This document shows positions 11,277-23,100 of a stretch of DNA of 64,000 nt, piece by piece. Where the stretch lies: assembly GCA_025667525.1 (NCBI GenBank), contig CM046882.1, forward strand, positions 500,188,292 through 500,252,291, written 5' to 3'. A model generated the notes under the pieces. That model saw only the letters and a list, made by a program, of their open reading frames with translations. It was not told where the DNA came from and ran no database searches. How positions within the stretch are numbered: the first letter of the stretch is position 1; every line of letters begins with the position of its first letter. Source of the DNA: Glebionis coronaria. Taxonomy: Eukaryota > Streptophyta > Magnoliopsida > Asterales > Asteraceae. The translations under genes and the position numbers were made by a program.

Positions 11277-12982
11277 GGTGAAATTCCTACTGAATTTATT
11301 TGGTGGCTGGACAATAAGACATTTCCAGATGAACAGGTAATATTCTATTTAATTTTGTTTTACATTTTTATACTGTTTTTTAAACAAATAAATAACTTAT
11401 GCATAAGACACTTCTTTGAACCTTGTAGGACCTCCCGTATATGTTTAACAATTATGCTTACAGAGGGTCATCGAATGTGTATGTAACTGGTCAAGATAGG
11501 AAACGGTATAAAGTAGATTTAGTTAAACCAAACACCAGAAATTGGTATTTATCTGGCAAAAGGTGGAGAGATTATGCACTAAGGAACTTGGATGAAAAAG
11601 TTGATCTTTTACATTTTGTCGAAGAAGGAGATGACTGTTTCTGTATTACCGGATATTATGGAGATGGTACTGAACTACTGAAGCTGGTGGTTACGATGGA
11701 GTTGACAAAAGGTTCACTCGGTTTAAGTTTGTTGTGTTGCCATACCCTATGATTGAACAGGTTATGTTATTTTTTTTTAAAATCTAATATCTGTTACATT
11801 TTATTCTTTATATTTAGTACATTAAATAAAACATATAAATTGTATGCAACAGTAAATAGAAATAGTTAGTGAAAGTAAATAAAAAAGTTTTTGTAATTAT
11901 TTCCTTTAGTATCTACATATTTGTAACTGAGTTCATATCTAGTTTGTTTCTGGATTGAATGAGAGTTTGTGTTTCTGAGTTACCCTCGTGTGGTAGTGTG
12001 AAATACTAATTAGTTTGGTTATATGTTTAATATGCAGAAAATTGCTGCTGATTTTCTACACGGATTGGGGCAGCGTGGTAACATTACTGTCAAGTCAAAT
12101 GGTACGAACTTCAAATTTAAGGTTAATCGTGTTCGTGATGAAGGTAGTAACAGAAACTTCACATATCCACTTCCACTTGTTAACTGGCACAATCTGGTAG
12201 ATCAACTTAGCTTAGAACCGGGCATGTTTGTGGTGTTGACCAAGAAAAATAATCATAAGCTTTGGTTAGACGCATTTGCTATTGATGAAAGTTTGCATAC
12301 TGATGTGAAGTTGAAAGGTGCCACATCTTTGATCCCGATGCAAGATAAGCTGACATTTTGGGAAGAAAGTAAGTTTCTGTTATTTTTATTTCTTAACATT
12401 CCAATTATTAGTTTAAGATGTACGTGTGTAATAAGTTTTAGTAGTTTGCTAACATTCTGTTTTTAAATATATTGTAGAAGATGATAGGATGAAACATATT
12501 TGTTCTTGGAATTTGTACAAGGATCATTTTGGAGAAGAATACGACACCTTTTACAAAAGCTATGGTCAGATGGAAGTTATGCAACGACTGGTATGTGATA
12601 AATAATGTTTACTTATTTTTAAAGATATCAATATTGCATTAATCTTATTCTGGATAATGTTTTTATATATATATGTGTTTTGTTTTAATAATTGTAGACA
12701 ATTCCTGCCGATTTCCTTAAAAGTCACCCAATGCACATGTTTAATAAGGTCTTGATGAAACATGTGGCGCATCAAGAAATGATGAAAGTTAAAGTGGTTT
12801 ACCATCCTGAAAAACCTGAAAGGAATAATCATATCCAAGTGTTTGGTGAATGGCGTTTGTTTGCTGATAAATGCAAGTTCAAGGTTTCAAAGATGATTCG
12901 ATTCAAGTTTATGCATATTGTTCACGACCTTTTAGATGAAGAAGGTGAACCTGCTGCTTATCCATGCTTCCATATATGTTAA
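11277..12982 (+). pseudogene. Multi-exon B3 (REM-like) DNA-binding protein gene, decayed
   Basis: Five exons fit GT..AG splicing: 11277-11336, 11429-11760, 12038-12368, 12478-12590 and 12698-12982. They encode three B3-like modules. The first, split over exons 1 and 2, starts IPTEFIWWLDNKTFP and ends with an E-E-G-D-D-C-F-C-I-T-G stretch. The second (exon 3) starts KIAADFLHGLGQRGNITVK. The third (exon 5) starts TIPADFLKSHP and contains GEWRLFADKCKFKVSK. Several B3 domains in one protein is typical of REM factors, which bind DNA in the nucleus. The first coding exon was not found. In exon 2 the frame shifts between about 11655 and 11690: the domain runs to a premature TGA in one frame, while the exon end that splices on is open in another. 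I therefore call it a pseudogene, probably host-derived and carried by a Helitron. Family assignment is moderate because B3 sequences diverge strongly. Confidence 0.55.
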
Positions 12983-13769
12983 TCAGATCTATTGGGTTGA
13001 ATGGACGTTTGATAAAGTATTCCCCTTGTTCATGGTCTTTTGGTAAGTACGATGGTACTTTTGCTGACGAATATTACTATGTAACTGTCGGTTGATTGTC
13101 TTTATTAGGATGTTTTGTAATTAACTTATTTTGGTTTATTATCTTGAATTATGAAGTACAATGACTTTGACACTGTGAAACTACAACCATTATTCAGGGT
13201 TTCTGTAATTTGTGTTTGTGTATTATGGTTGTAGCAACAGTGATGAAATGTATTCGGATATGTTTGTAATATAAGTTTAATATTCCATGTTTATTAATAT
13301 TTTCTATACAGTTTTTTGGTTTATAATATATCTTTACAATTTGGTTGTATTTTTATATATATTTTTTAAGCTTCAAATGTTGGTAGTGTTAGGTTTGTAT
13401 AGAAGACATTTATATCTGAATTTGGGGTTTGCGCAATTTTTTTTTATTTCCTTAAAAATTGTTTTTTCCTTAATTTAGTAACAAATGTTAAATTTTTCTG
13501 TTTATGTTTATTGTAAAGAAAATTTACGTGTAAAAAACGCTAAAAAAATATAGTTAAAAACCGGGTTGTAAATTATTAAACTTTAGGGTTCAAACTTATT
13601 CAAACATTAATGTAACAAACATTTGTACATCATAATAGTAAATGACTATTTGAAAATAATCTTGTTACTTGCGAGAAGTGATAACATTATGAATAAAGTT
13701 ACGTCCACCATATATGTAATTATATCATCAGTTATCCAACTATATTTGACCGGTAGGTTGATTTGATCT
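12983..13769. other. Spacer between convergent B3 and RPA genes
   Basis: AT-rich 3' flank of both convergent genes, with no exon or repeat that I can name. Confidence 0.35.
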
Positions 13770-15459
13770 TCAATCTTGTTCGTCATCATCATCAATTATG
13801 TATATGATTTTTTTTGTTTTGTCTTGGTAGGGGTTGTTCGATGTTAGACTTCTGATCCTTCTTGGCGATTGTTTGTTTGAAATCTGGTAAAATCGATGAT
13901 GTTATTTTTTTTAATTGGAATGTTTTTGCGTAATTGTAAATGTAATAGAATAAGATAAATGTACCTGTGTTGGTTTCTCTTCAAGGTTGGTATTGTTGAC
14001 TTGTTTGTTTTGTTGGGAGCTGTCAATGTGTGTTTGGTTATTTTTGTGGCGTTTTTTTTCGTTTGTCTTGGTAACCTGTAGTTTGTTTGTGAGTTTGTAA
14101 ATTGTCTATAATGAATAAAATATTTTAAGAAAATGTGTTTGGGGTATTTTTGATTACCTTTTTGTCGTCAATTATGTTTGTGGGCTCTCTCTTGTTCCGC
14201 GTTTGCTGACATTCATTTTTATGAATTTTTGTTAAGCTTCCATGTGTTTTATCATTCATGGATGGTTGTAGGCTTAATTGTGATTGTGCACATGATCCGT
14301 TGGCTATGTTTTTTTGTATTCTGCGTAAAAAGAATAAAACATTAGCATAGTGTTAAAGTGTTTTTTTTTTACCTTTGTTTGAACAATAATATATGTTCAT
14401 TGTTGTTATTTATATAAATCTTCGTTGCTTTGTTAATGCTTGACACTTGTTGTTTTCCTGCATTTAAGAAATTATTCAATATTTTTTTTGGTTTTTGTTT
14501 ATTTTTAAAATATTATAACATATTTGTGTTTAGAGGTTTACCTTCCCAGATGTTAAGTTTTGCCAGTTGAATAATAATGACGATAGGTTCGGCTATAGTG
14601 TACTTTTTGTTGATGTAGTCTTGTAGGTTATCAGCATCATCTCCCCATAAAATGCAGCTTATCTTGTGTCCGCTATTAAAAATAAAATTGAAATATATTA
14701 AATGTAATAATTAGTAATTTTATTTTAAGTTACCAACCTTGTGTTTTGTAGCTCGTATTCAAGTATAGTTGTTGGTTTGTCGCGTACGATAACTTGCTTC
14801 ATCCTTTTGTTTGACACTATTTGTCCAATTACATCTGAAAATAAAATCAATGTTAGTGTTATTGTATTTTTGAATATTATGTTTTGTATATGTTTGAAAT
14901 TACCAAAAGATATATGTTTTTCGGTGTTGATGTGGTGAATTGATTCGAACGGAATGAAATCGAAGCCATCGTTCAAGCCTTTGAAGTCTTCTATTTCTGT
15001 TACGGAAGTGTTTTGTGTGAAGTAGATCTTTGCGTCGTGTTGTGTTAGCTTCAATGTTGTTTTGTTGGTGACACATTTAAAGTTTTGTATAATGAGTTGG
15101 GCTCCTTCTTGCAATGATTTTTCTGATTTTGACTTGAATATAGTATAATAATTTGCACACGCATGAATTTTTGTTCTCTGTTTTGAATAATAAGTTTGTT
15201 GATTAATAAGTAGAGGATAATTTTATTTAATAATTAAGATTAATATACATAAAATTATTTTTGAACGTACCTCTTCATCCATTAAAATCATATTAATATT
15301 GTAGCACGGCACTGGTTCCCCCCATAACTTCTCATTTATTTCGTTGGTTTTTGATGGTGAGTCAATGTAGTATGTTTTCCAAACGCGTATTGCTTTAACC
15401 TTTATTGTGTAAGATGTGTTAGAGTTTGGCTGTAGTTCTTTAAGAGAGTTTATTTTCAT
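13770..15459 (-). CDS. RPA70-like single-stranded-DNA-binding protein (8 exons, intact)
   Basis: Exons on the minus strand: 15459-15271, 15177-14904, 14834-14738, 14672-14542, 14457-14373, 14320-14158, 14075-13965 and 13883-13770. All introns are GT..AG. The exons sum to 1164 nt, exactly 388 codons including TGA, with no internal stop. The N-terminus (MKINSLKELQPNSNTSYTIK ... WK ... MILMDEE, then TKIHA) is the first OB fold of plant RPA70-like/DUF223 proteins. The second OB fold follows (FKCVTNK, KIYFTQNT, DVIGQIVS), then a strand-rich segment with ISCILWGDDADNLQDYI. The C-terminal third is polar, ending in a basic patch and acidic D-D-D-D-E-Q-D. It lacks the four-Cys zinc ribbon present in the second RPA copy at 32-34.5 kb. 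Plant Helitrons commonly carry such genes, and a role in handling ssDNA during rolling-circle transposition is inferred. Confidence 0.75.
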
Positions 15460-16027
15460 AGGTTGGTATTGTTCTGTTTTTTTTGTTTGGGTGTTTTTTT
15501 TTTGTTTTTCTTGGGTTTTCCTGTTTTTGGTTAATCATTGTTGATTAATTTTTTTGTTTTGTAAATTAATAAGTAGGTAATTGTATGTAGATATATATGT
15601 GTTAAAGTTGTATATTTTTTAAAAGTTTAGTCTAAGTAAAACTGTACTTTTATCTTAAAGTAAGGTGAGTTTATTTTTAATTTAATAAATAATTGAGTGT
15701 TTATCTTTTACTATATTTAGATTAGACTTATCCTTCTTCTATTTCTTTTCTTCTAAATTTCATAAACTACGATAAATATTACTAATGAAATAGTAAATTC
15801 GTTTTTTCCTTCTGTTATTGATTTTCTCGTACGGTAAGAATAAGAAGATTGAGTCTACTTTATGTTTTTTATTAAGATAAGTATTTGTTTGTAGATAATT
15901 GTTATATTTAGATGGTTTTGTATTTGAATTAGGATTATAATTGTTTTAATTTTCCTATTTAAGCATTGTTTTTTGTTTTTATTTTAGTTGTGTTTTTTAT
16001 CCATCGTCTGTTTTATAATATTTTTTA
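15460..16027. promoter_or_regulatory. Putative shared head-to-head promoter region
   Basis: 568 bp separate the start codons of the intact RPA-like gene (-) and the intact B3 gene (+). A TATTTAAG TATA-like site at about 15956-15963 lies about 70 bp before the B3 ATG. On the other strand ATATATATC lies near 15590, about 130 bp before the RPA ATG. No other element is assigned. Confidence 0.4.
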
Positions 16028-16897
16028 ATGGAATTTGTTTGTGAATATAAGTTTGACAAAGATATTGCTGGGGGTGTGGTAATTATTTTGTTTCTCTGTA
16101 TTTTGTTAATATATATGTATACATATATTTATTGTTTTTGTTAATTTTGTTTTTGTTGTTTAGGTTGTTCCAATGGATTTGATGGTTTTTTCATTGGGGA
16201 TGGATGTTATGAAGGTTTGTTTGATCACAAAAGGGTTTATTTTTAAAGTGTCTGTGAAACAATTTAAATCAGGTTTTGGTTTAATCTTTGGGCGAAGTTG
16301 GGACAAATTCAGATCTTTCAAAGGTGTTATTGATGGTTGGAATATACACTTTAAATCTGTCATGAATAATTGTTTGGTAGTTACTGGTTATAATTTGGAA
16401 GGATTATCAACAGAGCCTTGTGATAATATTTATGGTTTTCATCATTCTTGCCTAACTGTTTCATCCTCATTAAGTTATAAAGTTCAGGTAAATTTTTTGT
16501 GTTTTTTTTAGAAAATAATTAATTGATATGTTTTAACTTTGTTTGTCTTATTTTGTCACAGATTTTTGCTAAGGGGTTTTTCAAGGATTTGGATAGTCGT
16601 GTTTATCTGCCAATTTTTGTAATTACATGTAATGGAAAGTATATCGTTGATGGTCATGTTATTAGTGACAAAGTATATGGATTTGATGGTGCTAGTTGGG
16701 AATTCTTATATTTCAATGAGAATATAAATGAAGGTGAAAAGATGGTTCTTTGTTACATTGGTGATTTTAGTTACCGGCTGACTATTTTTGATGTGAATGG
16801 TTTGGTATGTAATCAGTTTGAAGAGGCTGTTGTTGATGAGCGTTATGGTCGTCTTGTTGATGCTGGTCGTCATCAAAAGGTTGTTATTGAAGATTAA
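16028..16897 (+). CDS. B3-like DNA-binding protein, 3 exons, intact
   Basis: Exon 1 is 16028-16078, exon 2 is 16164-16487 and exon 3 is 16562-16897. Introns are GT..AG in phase 0 and the exons total 711 nt (236 aa plus TAA). Exon 2 carries one B3-like module (VPMDLMVFSLG ... KVSVKQFKSGFGLIFGRSW ... NNCLVVTGYNL). Exon 3 carries a second (IFAKGFFKDLD ... YIVDGHVISDKVYGFDGASW ... EGEKMVLCYIGDFSYRLTIFD), matching the B3 pattern of a W-x-x-F segment followed by a G-E/D turn and hydrophobic strands. A nuclear DNA-binding role is inferred from the fold. The gene starts head-to-head with the RPA-like gene. Because it keeps an intact frame amid decayed elements, it may be recent or selected. Weak B3 similarity is the main doubt. 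Confidence 0.6.
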
Positions 16898-17146
16898 TAT
16901 AAAGTATATCATTAGATTTTCTTTTAATGATATGTTTTTTCATAGGTTTATGTTTTTTGTTTTTCTATTTGTTTGTTATTCATCATAGTTACACATATTT
17001 CTTATGAATTTCAAAGATAGTACGACCGTTACGACTTTCTTAGTAGTTCAATTCCAAAATTTATGATTTTGTAGTCATAGATGTCCTTGATAGCGTACAG
17101 GTTATGATTTCAGAAGTAGTAAATAATGTGCTTGTGCATCATGAGA
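16898..17146. other. 3' flank of the B3 gene
   Basis: Short AT-rich flank. No feature assigned. Confidence 0.3.
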
Positions 17147-17822
17147 AGTTCCAACTATTTGGCATTGTGAACTGTTTGAAAATTGGTCAAGTATAACTAA
17201 ACTTCTCGATCCCATTTGGCAGCTTATATCCACTCCTCTGCTGGCTTTCACTTTTGTGCAGCTTATTATCGCTCTTGGCAGCTTGCTTCGGCTACTCCAC
17301 TTCCTGAACTGCAAGCTGCAAGTGCTCATTGAACTGCAAGCTGCAAGCGCTCTTACATGTGATGAGGCTGTGTTGTGGCAAAGCCAAGGTGGAGCCATAC
17401 TCATGAAACACATTCACAAAGGAAACAATTAGACAGTAGTTATTTATTGGAATTACTATGGCCCTATGGTTTTCCTTGATTTTGGCCCTTCTGTTTTCCG
17501 CATTTTCTGCAATTGGGGTGTTGTGTAACATGTTCTTCCTTCTGCAAAAAGTTCCAACTATTTGGCATTGTGAACTGTTTGAAAATTGTTCAAGTATAAC
17601 AAAACTTCTCGATCCCATTTGGCAGCTTATATCCACTCCTCTGTTGGCTTTCACTTATGTGCAGCTTATTATCGCTCTTGGCAGCTTGCTTCGGCTACTC
17701 CACTTCCTGAACTGCAAGCTGCGAGTGCTCATTTCTGAACTGCAATCTGCAACTGCTCTTACATGTTATGAGGCTGTGTTGTGGCAAAGGCAAGGTGGAC
17801 CCATACTCATGAAACACATTCA
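17147..17822 (+). repeat. Two direct copies of a ~272-bp segment
   Basis: Copies at about 17147-17417 and 17549-17822 are offset by 403 bp and near-identical, with a few substitutions. Both start AAGTTCCAACTATTTGGCA and end near CTCATGAAACACATT. Within each copy a GAACTGCAAGCTGCAAG-type block is itself partly repeated. GC content is higher than the surroundings, which suggests a captured gene fragment. Confidence 0.75.
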
Positions 17823-17895
17823 ATTTCAGTTTCGAAACATCAAGTTTCATATGCAGTTCTTGGTTTTTCATGTGGAAGAACCTGTCAAAAAGTAA
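17458..17895 (+). CDS. Hypothetical hydrophobic 145-aa ORF spanning the second repeat copy
   Basis: I do not recognise this protein. It begins with MALWFSLILALLFSAFSAIG, which looks like a signal peptide or membrane helix. Further hydrophobic stretches (residues about 55-95) look membrane-associated. The first copy of the duplicated segment is not open in the same extended way. The sequence may be a captured exon in either orientation, since open frames also exist on the minus strand, so coding status is doubtful. Confidence 0.2.
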   Translation: MALWFSLILALLFSAFSAIGVLCNMFFLLQKVPTIWHCELFENCSSITKLLDPIWQLISTPLLAFTYVQLIIALGSLLRLLHFLNCKLRVLISELQSATALTCYEAVLWQRQGGPILMKHIQFQFRNIKFHMQFLVFHVEEPVKK

Positions 17896-18959
17896 CCATC
17901 ATTAACCCTAAACTAACTTCAGCAGACGCCCTTATAAATTGTCTGTTTCTCTCTATTCTCAAGGTTAAGACCGTTAGTGTATTGACCGTTATTTGAAAAA
18001 ATATCAATCTCAATCTTAAAAAGACTATTTACATACCTAAATTTAGTGAATATAGCATGCTCGTTCTAGAAGCCTGTTGCGGTATTGGATTTCAATTGCT
18101 TCATACCCATCTCCGAGGTTAGGGGTCACTCTCGTCTTGGATGGCATGTTGTATCTGAAATGCATTCGCCAAGGAAACATACTGATACGGCTTAAAACAT
18201 ACCTAACTGGTTTCCCAATTGCTTGTAAGTATGAACGACCCGTATTCGTTGTGTCCAGTGGTAACATCTTCAGTATCACTACCGTTTCCAACACATTCTT
18301 TCTAGCCATAAGCAAGTAAAGCTAAACGTGCCAACCCGTGTTGAAAATTTTAGTGCAACCCAACCATCGGTTAAAAATAACTATTCGTCACTACCTTGTT
18401 CTCTTATTAGCTAATCAGTTTCTTCCAGCTGTACCATTCCATTTGTGTCATTAAAGAAATGCCTCCACAAAACCTCCCAAAAAGGCCTTCACGTATTATC
18501 ATGAATAATATAACGACCTGGTAACTCTCGCCTTTCATCTTATGGCTTACGCAGTATAATCTGCCGTGTTATCAAGCATATCATCTGCAGGTTCTATAAC
18601 CGAATGGTCTTTAGAATCATGAATCATCATCATCAACCATCAATAATTACAATAAAACAACAAACTGTTACATTTAATAAAAAGAGAGAGCGAATCAATT
18701 GTACCAAGTGGTTTCATGAATGGCAAGGAGGTTTGCTTCCTGATGGAGCTCATGTGAAAGCCATATACATTTTTCCAAAATGCGCCATAACAAACAAATC
18801 CTGATAAAATTATGTAGACAATTTTTGGATTTTATCTTTGTGTTCATAAGAACTAATCTGGGCACGTTTTTGGCATTATAAGTGATTTAATCTTGCTCAC
18901 TTTGTTTTGTTTTTGTGTTTTTATGATTTAAGTGTTATCTGGATTGAGGTTTGAAAGTT
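17896..18959. other. Unassigned sequence
   Basis: Less AT-rich at 18050-18320, where open frames exist on both strands (90 aa minus, 80 aa plus) without recognisable domains. Possibly a fragment of captured host sequence. Nothing else is supported. Confidence 0.3.
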
Positions 18960-19060
18960 TTGAAAAGGAAAACAAAAATAAAAAGCAAAAAGGACGTGGC
19001 CAGGACTCGAACCTGCGCCACTCCTCTCACACACAAATGCCTTAACCATCTCTGCCCTTG
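18960..19060 (-). mobile_element. tRNA-derived SINE-like sequence
   Basis: On the minus strand GGGCAGAGATGGTTAAGGC (19039-19057) resembles a tRNA-Leu/Ser A-box region. GGTTCGAGTCC (19003-19013) is a perfect B box about 35 bp later. A T/A-rich tail follows (18965-18990). The body between the boxes does not fold as a standard anticodon arm that I can recognise, so this is read as a tRNA-derived SINE or tRNA relic, not a working tRNA gene. Confidence 0.5.
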
Positions 19061-19573
19061 GGTCTTTTACTGACTAAGGGTAGAATCACAAGTTATTTAA
19101 AAGTGTTTTGTTTGGGCTTTTCAAATTTAAGCCGTAGCTAAATAAGCCACCACATGCTTATTGGCTAAGCTTTTTGGCTAGGAAGAGAAAGGGCAAACCA
19201 ATCCAAATCAGAACCACATTAATCTAAGCTAAATATTGTTTAATACATATAAAAACCAAAGTGATATGAAATCAAAGTTGAAGCTAAAAAAACACCTAAC
19301 CAAATAATAATAATCCCTAATTAGGGTTACCAACATGTCAAGTATAAATATGTATGTATGGACTACCCATTAAAGTAAATGAAATTTTTCAGTAAAAAAG
19401 TAAAATCGTATCGTCTAAAGCACAACAACGCAAACCTACAACTATTATATAACAAAAATATATAGTTGCAACTGAATTACTACAAAAACTCAATGCATTG
19501 AAACAACAATATCATCACTGTTAGTTATTTAAATAAATGAAATAGAAAGATAACTAAGTATTATATAAATCAA
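19061..19573. other. Unassigned AT-rich sequence
   Basis: No gene, tRNA or clear repeat seen. Confidence 0.3.
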
Positions 19574-20117
19574 TTAGTCTATTTCATCTCCTTCATAGTT
19601 GTTTACATCCCATTCATAGTCGACTTCATCTCCTTCATCATTATCAACATTATAAACTAAATACATGTCTAACACATCTCCTATATGACATTGTCGATAT
19701 ATGGATTTGAGATCTTCGTTACATGTAATTGTTAACAATCCTTTAGGTTCGGATATTGTTAGAGCAGGATCTCGGAAGAAAATTTCTACTTGAAACGATA
19801 ACTTGATATTGTTCTGGAAGCAACACATTATTTGTTTTAGATAGAAATCGTTTAGATTTTTACCACAAACCATAAGTTCATCTCCACCCACATACTCGAA
19901 ACCTGGATTTCTTTTGACAACTGTACCACCATAATGAACACAAATATCTGCTTGAGTACACATAGGACCAGTAATGCTGTGGAAAAAAATTTATATATTA
20001 TTTTAAATGCTAATAAAAGGTGTAATTTTTGCAAGTAATTGACGTAAATATAACGTGGGCTTACTTCAAATCTCTTAGTCTTCGACTTCCTAAGTTGCCT
20101 TCAAATATATTTGCCAT
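19574..20117 (-). CDS. Small two-exon gene resembling the MULE transposase N-terminal (PB1-like) domain
   Basis: Exon 1 is 20117-20065 (MANIFEGNLGSRRLRDL) and exon 2 is 19976-19574. The GT..AG intron joins them in frame, giving 456 nt and 151 aa. The pattern I-C-V-H-Y-G-G-T-V-V near the start, then F-E-Y-V-G-G-D-E, a hydrophobic middle and L-L-T-I-T-C-N-E-D-L resembles the N-terminal domain of plant Mutator-like transposases: hxHGGxW, YxGG, then an I-x-x-D-E-D-V-type turn. The catalytic DDE, zinc finger and SWIM domains are absent. The tail is strongly acidic (VDNDEGDEVDYEW, then YEGDEID). It could be a truncated MULE, a captured fragment now expressed as its own gene, or an unrelated PB1-like protein. 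Confidence 0.45.
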
Positions 20118-23100
20118 TGTCGAAGTTCAATAATGTTTAGATTTTAACCTGTTTTTAATAAGGTGTTGAGTTTTGTTTTTTATGGTTTGTGTTTAAATTT
20201 ATATATTATTTATATTTATATATTATTTATGATATAAATTGTTAGATAGATACTCAAATACAAATTCAAAATAAAGATCATAGTGGTTATCGTTTGTTAT
20301 TAGTGTATTATCTGTTTATTTTTGTTAAACATTTACAAATCCAATTTGAGACTAATTATAATTGCAGTTTACTTATGTTACTTAGGGCCAACGACTTCTC
20401 TCACTGCTTTGAGAATAGTTAACAATCGTCTTATTAAAAACATTAGGGCCAACGACATCTCTCACTGCTTTGTAGTTGCCAGATAAAATTTAAACAGGAA
20501 TGGAAAATAACATATATATATATATATCATCCTAACCCGAAAAAACTATTAGGAGAATAATTTAACTATGTTCATAGTAATCTCACATATCATATTACCA
20601 ACGGTACTCAAACCACAACATAATATTCTAATGAAAATTATGAGTACCCACGATCAAAGGCATGATACGACTCTATATTACAGAACCTACAATCACTATT
20701 AGAACTATGAATTCTAAAAAACGTTTTAGAACTATGAATTCTAAAAAATGTTTCAAAAAAAAAGTGCAGACCCGTAATAAATTGGAGCCACATAGCCAAA
20801 CACCCATATATTGCAGATCACAACACATATCACAACATCCTTGAATTGCAGACACCACCACTTAAACTTGCAGACATATTCTTTACTTGCGCTATCCCCC
20901 TTTAGAAGCCTATTCTTTTTCAAGTGGATATAGAAAAGAAATATGTCGAGATGAGCAAACTTAAAGATGCAAAGATGTAACCCTACACAATAGCATGAAC
21001 CAAAGCTAAATAACATCAAATAATGGAGATATTATTTATAGGTTGTGAATGAAGAGAAATAGTTAAATACAACTTATGTGTTCATATTTTAGGGGCAACA
21101 TTAGGCATCTTGTGCAGTCTGGTTGTGTTCATATTTTTCAGATGCCTTTTTACATATTTTTCAAAAGCCTTTTTACTGTAAGCTAAACATGTTAATAAAA
21201 CGATTAAACCAACATGTACTCTTTGCTTATTCATATTAAGACTTGGAGTTGTACGTGAGCAAACACAATTATTTCATTTGAATCTATGATAAATACCAGC
21301 TAGCTATGGAACACCCAAACTTGCTTAAACTTTAACCAGTTGTATAATCCAAACTTGGATAGACCTCTGTCACTATATTCTAACGGAATAATGTACGGTA
21401 ATCAGAAATTCCAAGACCTTATTTTCTGAGTTACTCAGTTTTCTACATTAATACGAAAGAGTTACTAATTTCTCGGTTTCGATATTAGAACAGATTTGAC
21501 TTCCTATAACATTATCAATCATTTACTTCTAACCGATACTTTCAGAGTGAAAGCGATATATAAGAAATATCTTAACTATAAATATGTAAATAGATAATTA
21601 AGTAACGAACCACATGATTTTTCTCTATAACTGAGTAATACCTAGTTTGACCCATTGTTATTGTTACCATGCCCAACATATCTGTGATTTAAAGACATCA
21701 CAGAAAAATTATTTTCAATCTTTTAGTATGGCATTGCTTTTTTGATGAAGTAATAATATCCATCCAGAAATTTTATACAGCAAGGTGAAAGAGCATATCG
21801 AATTTTAAGTCAACATAAAGGCAGATGGATACCTTTTTTATTTACTGCGCATAAACCATCTACCCCGTTAATGTAAAGGCAAACAGATAGGTTGACTCGG
21901 GAAAGTTTTTGTCCTTAAGGGTCAAATGGTTAAAAAAATTGTTGTAAAATCAACTATTAAGCAGTCAACCTATACATATACGACCTATTTTGTAACTGTA
22001 CCCAATCCGCCCAAGTTCGGACTCACCACCCATTTTGTCATCACTAAGTATATATGGAAAATATGTAGTAGTGATTTACCTGCGATAACGTAAACAACCA
22101 TAGAAAACATAAGATCAGAAATTACAAAAACAATATTTGGTTTGGTAGTTCTGAGTTAGTTTTCAAGACACTCCAATTCCAGCTTATATTTTCGTTGTCG
22201 TCAAATTTATCCTCATTGTTGCTATCTTGATACAGGGAAATGCATGCAACCAACATCAGTAATAACTATTACACTAGTTTCAAAATTTGACAAAAATAGT
22301 AGAGATTTTTATTAACAATTTTTCCATGTTTCTATGAGAACGCTGTATGAACAGTTCTCCGTTGTAGTTTGTTTATATTTTTAGGTAATGGATATTTATT
22401 GCGTTTAAAACAGAAAAATTTCTAACCCATTCCTTTGACCCGTTATAGTTCCTGTACTACCCACTCGTTTTTATACTTCTACAAAGATAGATTACATGGA
22501 TGATTTCAATGGTAAGTCATCCAGATTTTGAAGGACCTCGGAGATTACTAAAGAGGTGATCTCCTAATGCAATATAGATCTCTCCAAAATATCAAATGCA
22601 CACGACCTGGATTCATAAAAAAAATAGGTAATTGGGTTTTCTTAAGCATGTACATTTTGTTTCACCATCATCTGTTGGCAATTAAATTCAAATGAAGTTT
22701 ATGCAAGCCCTCGGTTTTTGAAGATTTAAACTCAGTGATCATATTAAACGATACTTACAAACAGAAATTACTGATTGGGTTCATTAAGGGATGAGAAGCG
22801 TCAAAGCGACGACGTAGAAACCAAAAATATCTCCAACCATCCTCAAATGGTAAAAGTTGGGTGATGTGGCAAACCTCTTAACCTGTTGTCGAAGCGCACA
22901 CAAATGAAATTTGTAAGCCTATTTGCATTAATTTCTATAACATGTGTTGTATAAATCGATATCAAACTGAATACGAAAGACTAAAGCATAAAAATTCATG
23001 ACTACAATCCTTTTTTACAACATCAACTAAACAGTCTTTAGATAGCAGCGACCAAACATCATTTTTGACAGCAGTGACCAAACACCCCTTAAGACAGATT

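Noticed and set aside
18990..19060. Functional tRNA gene
   Set aside because: A and B boxes are present, but no proper acceptor or anticodon arms could be drawn, and a T/A-rich tail follows; read as SINE-like.
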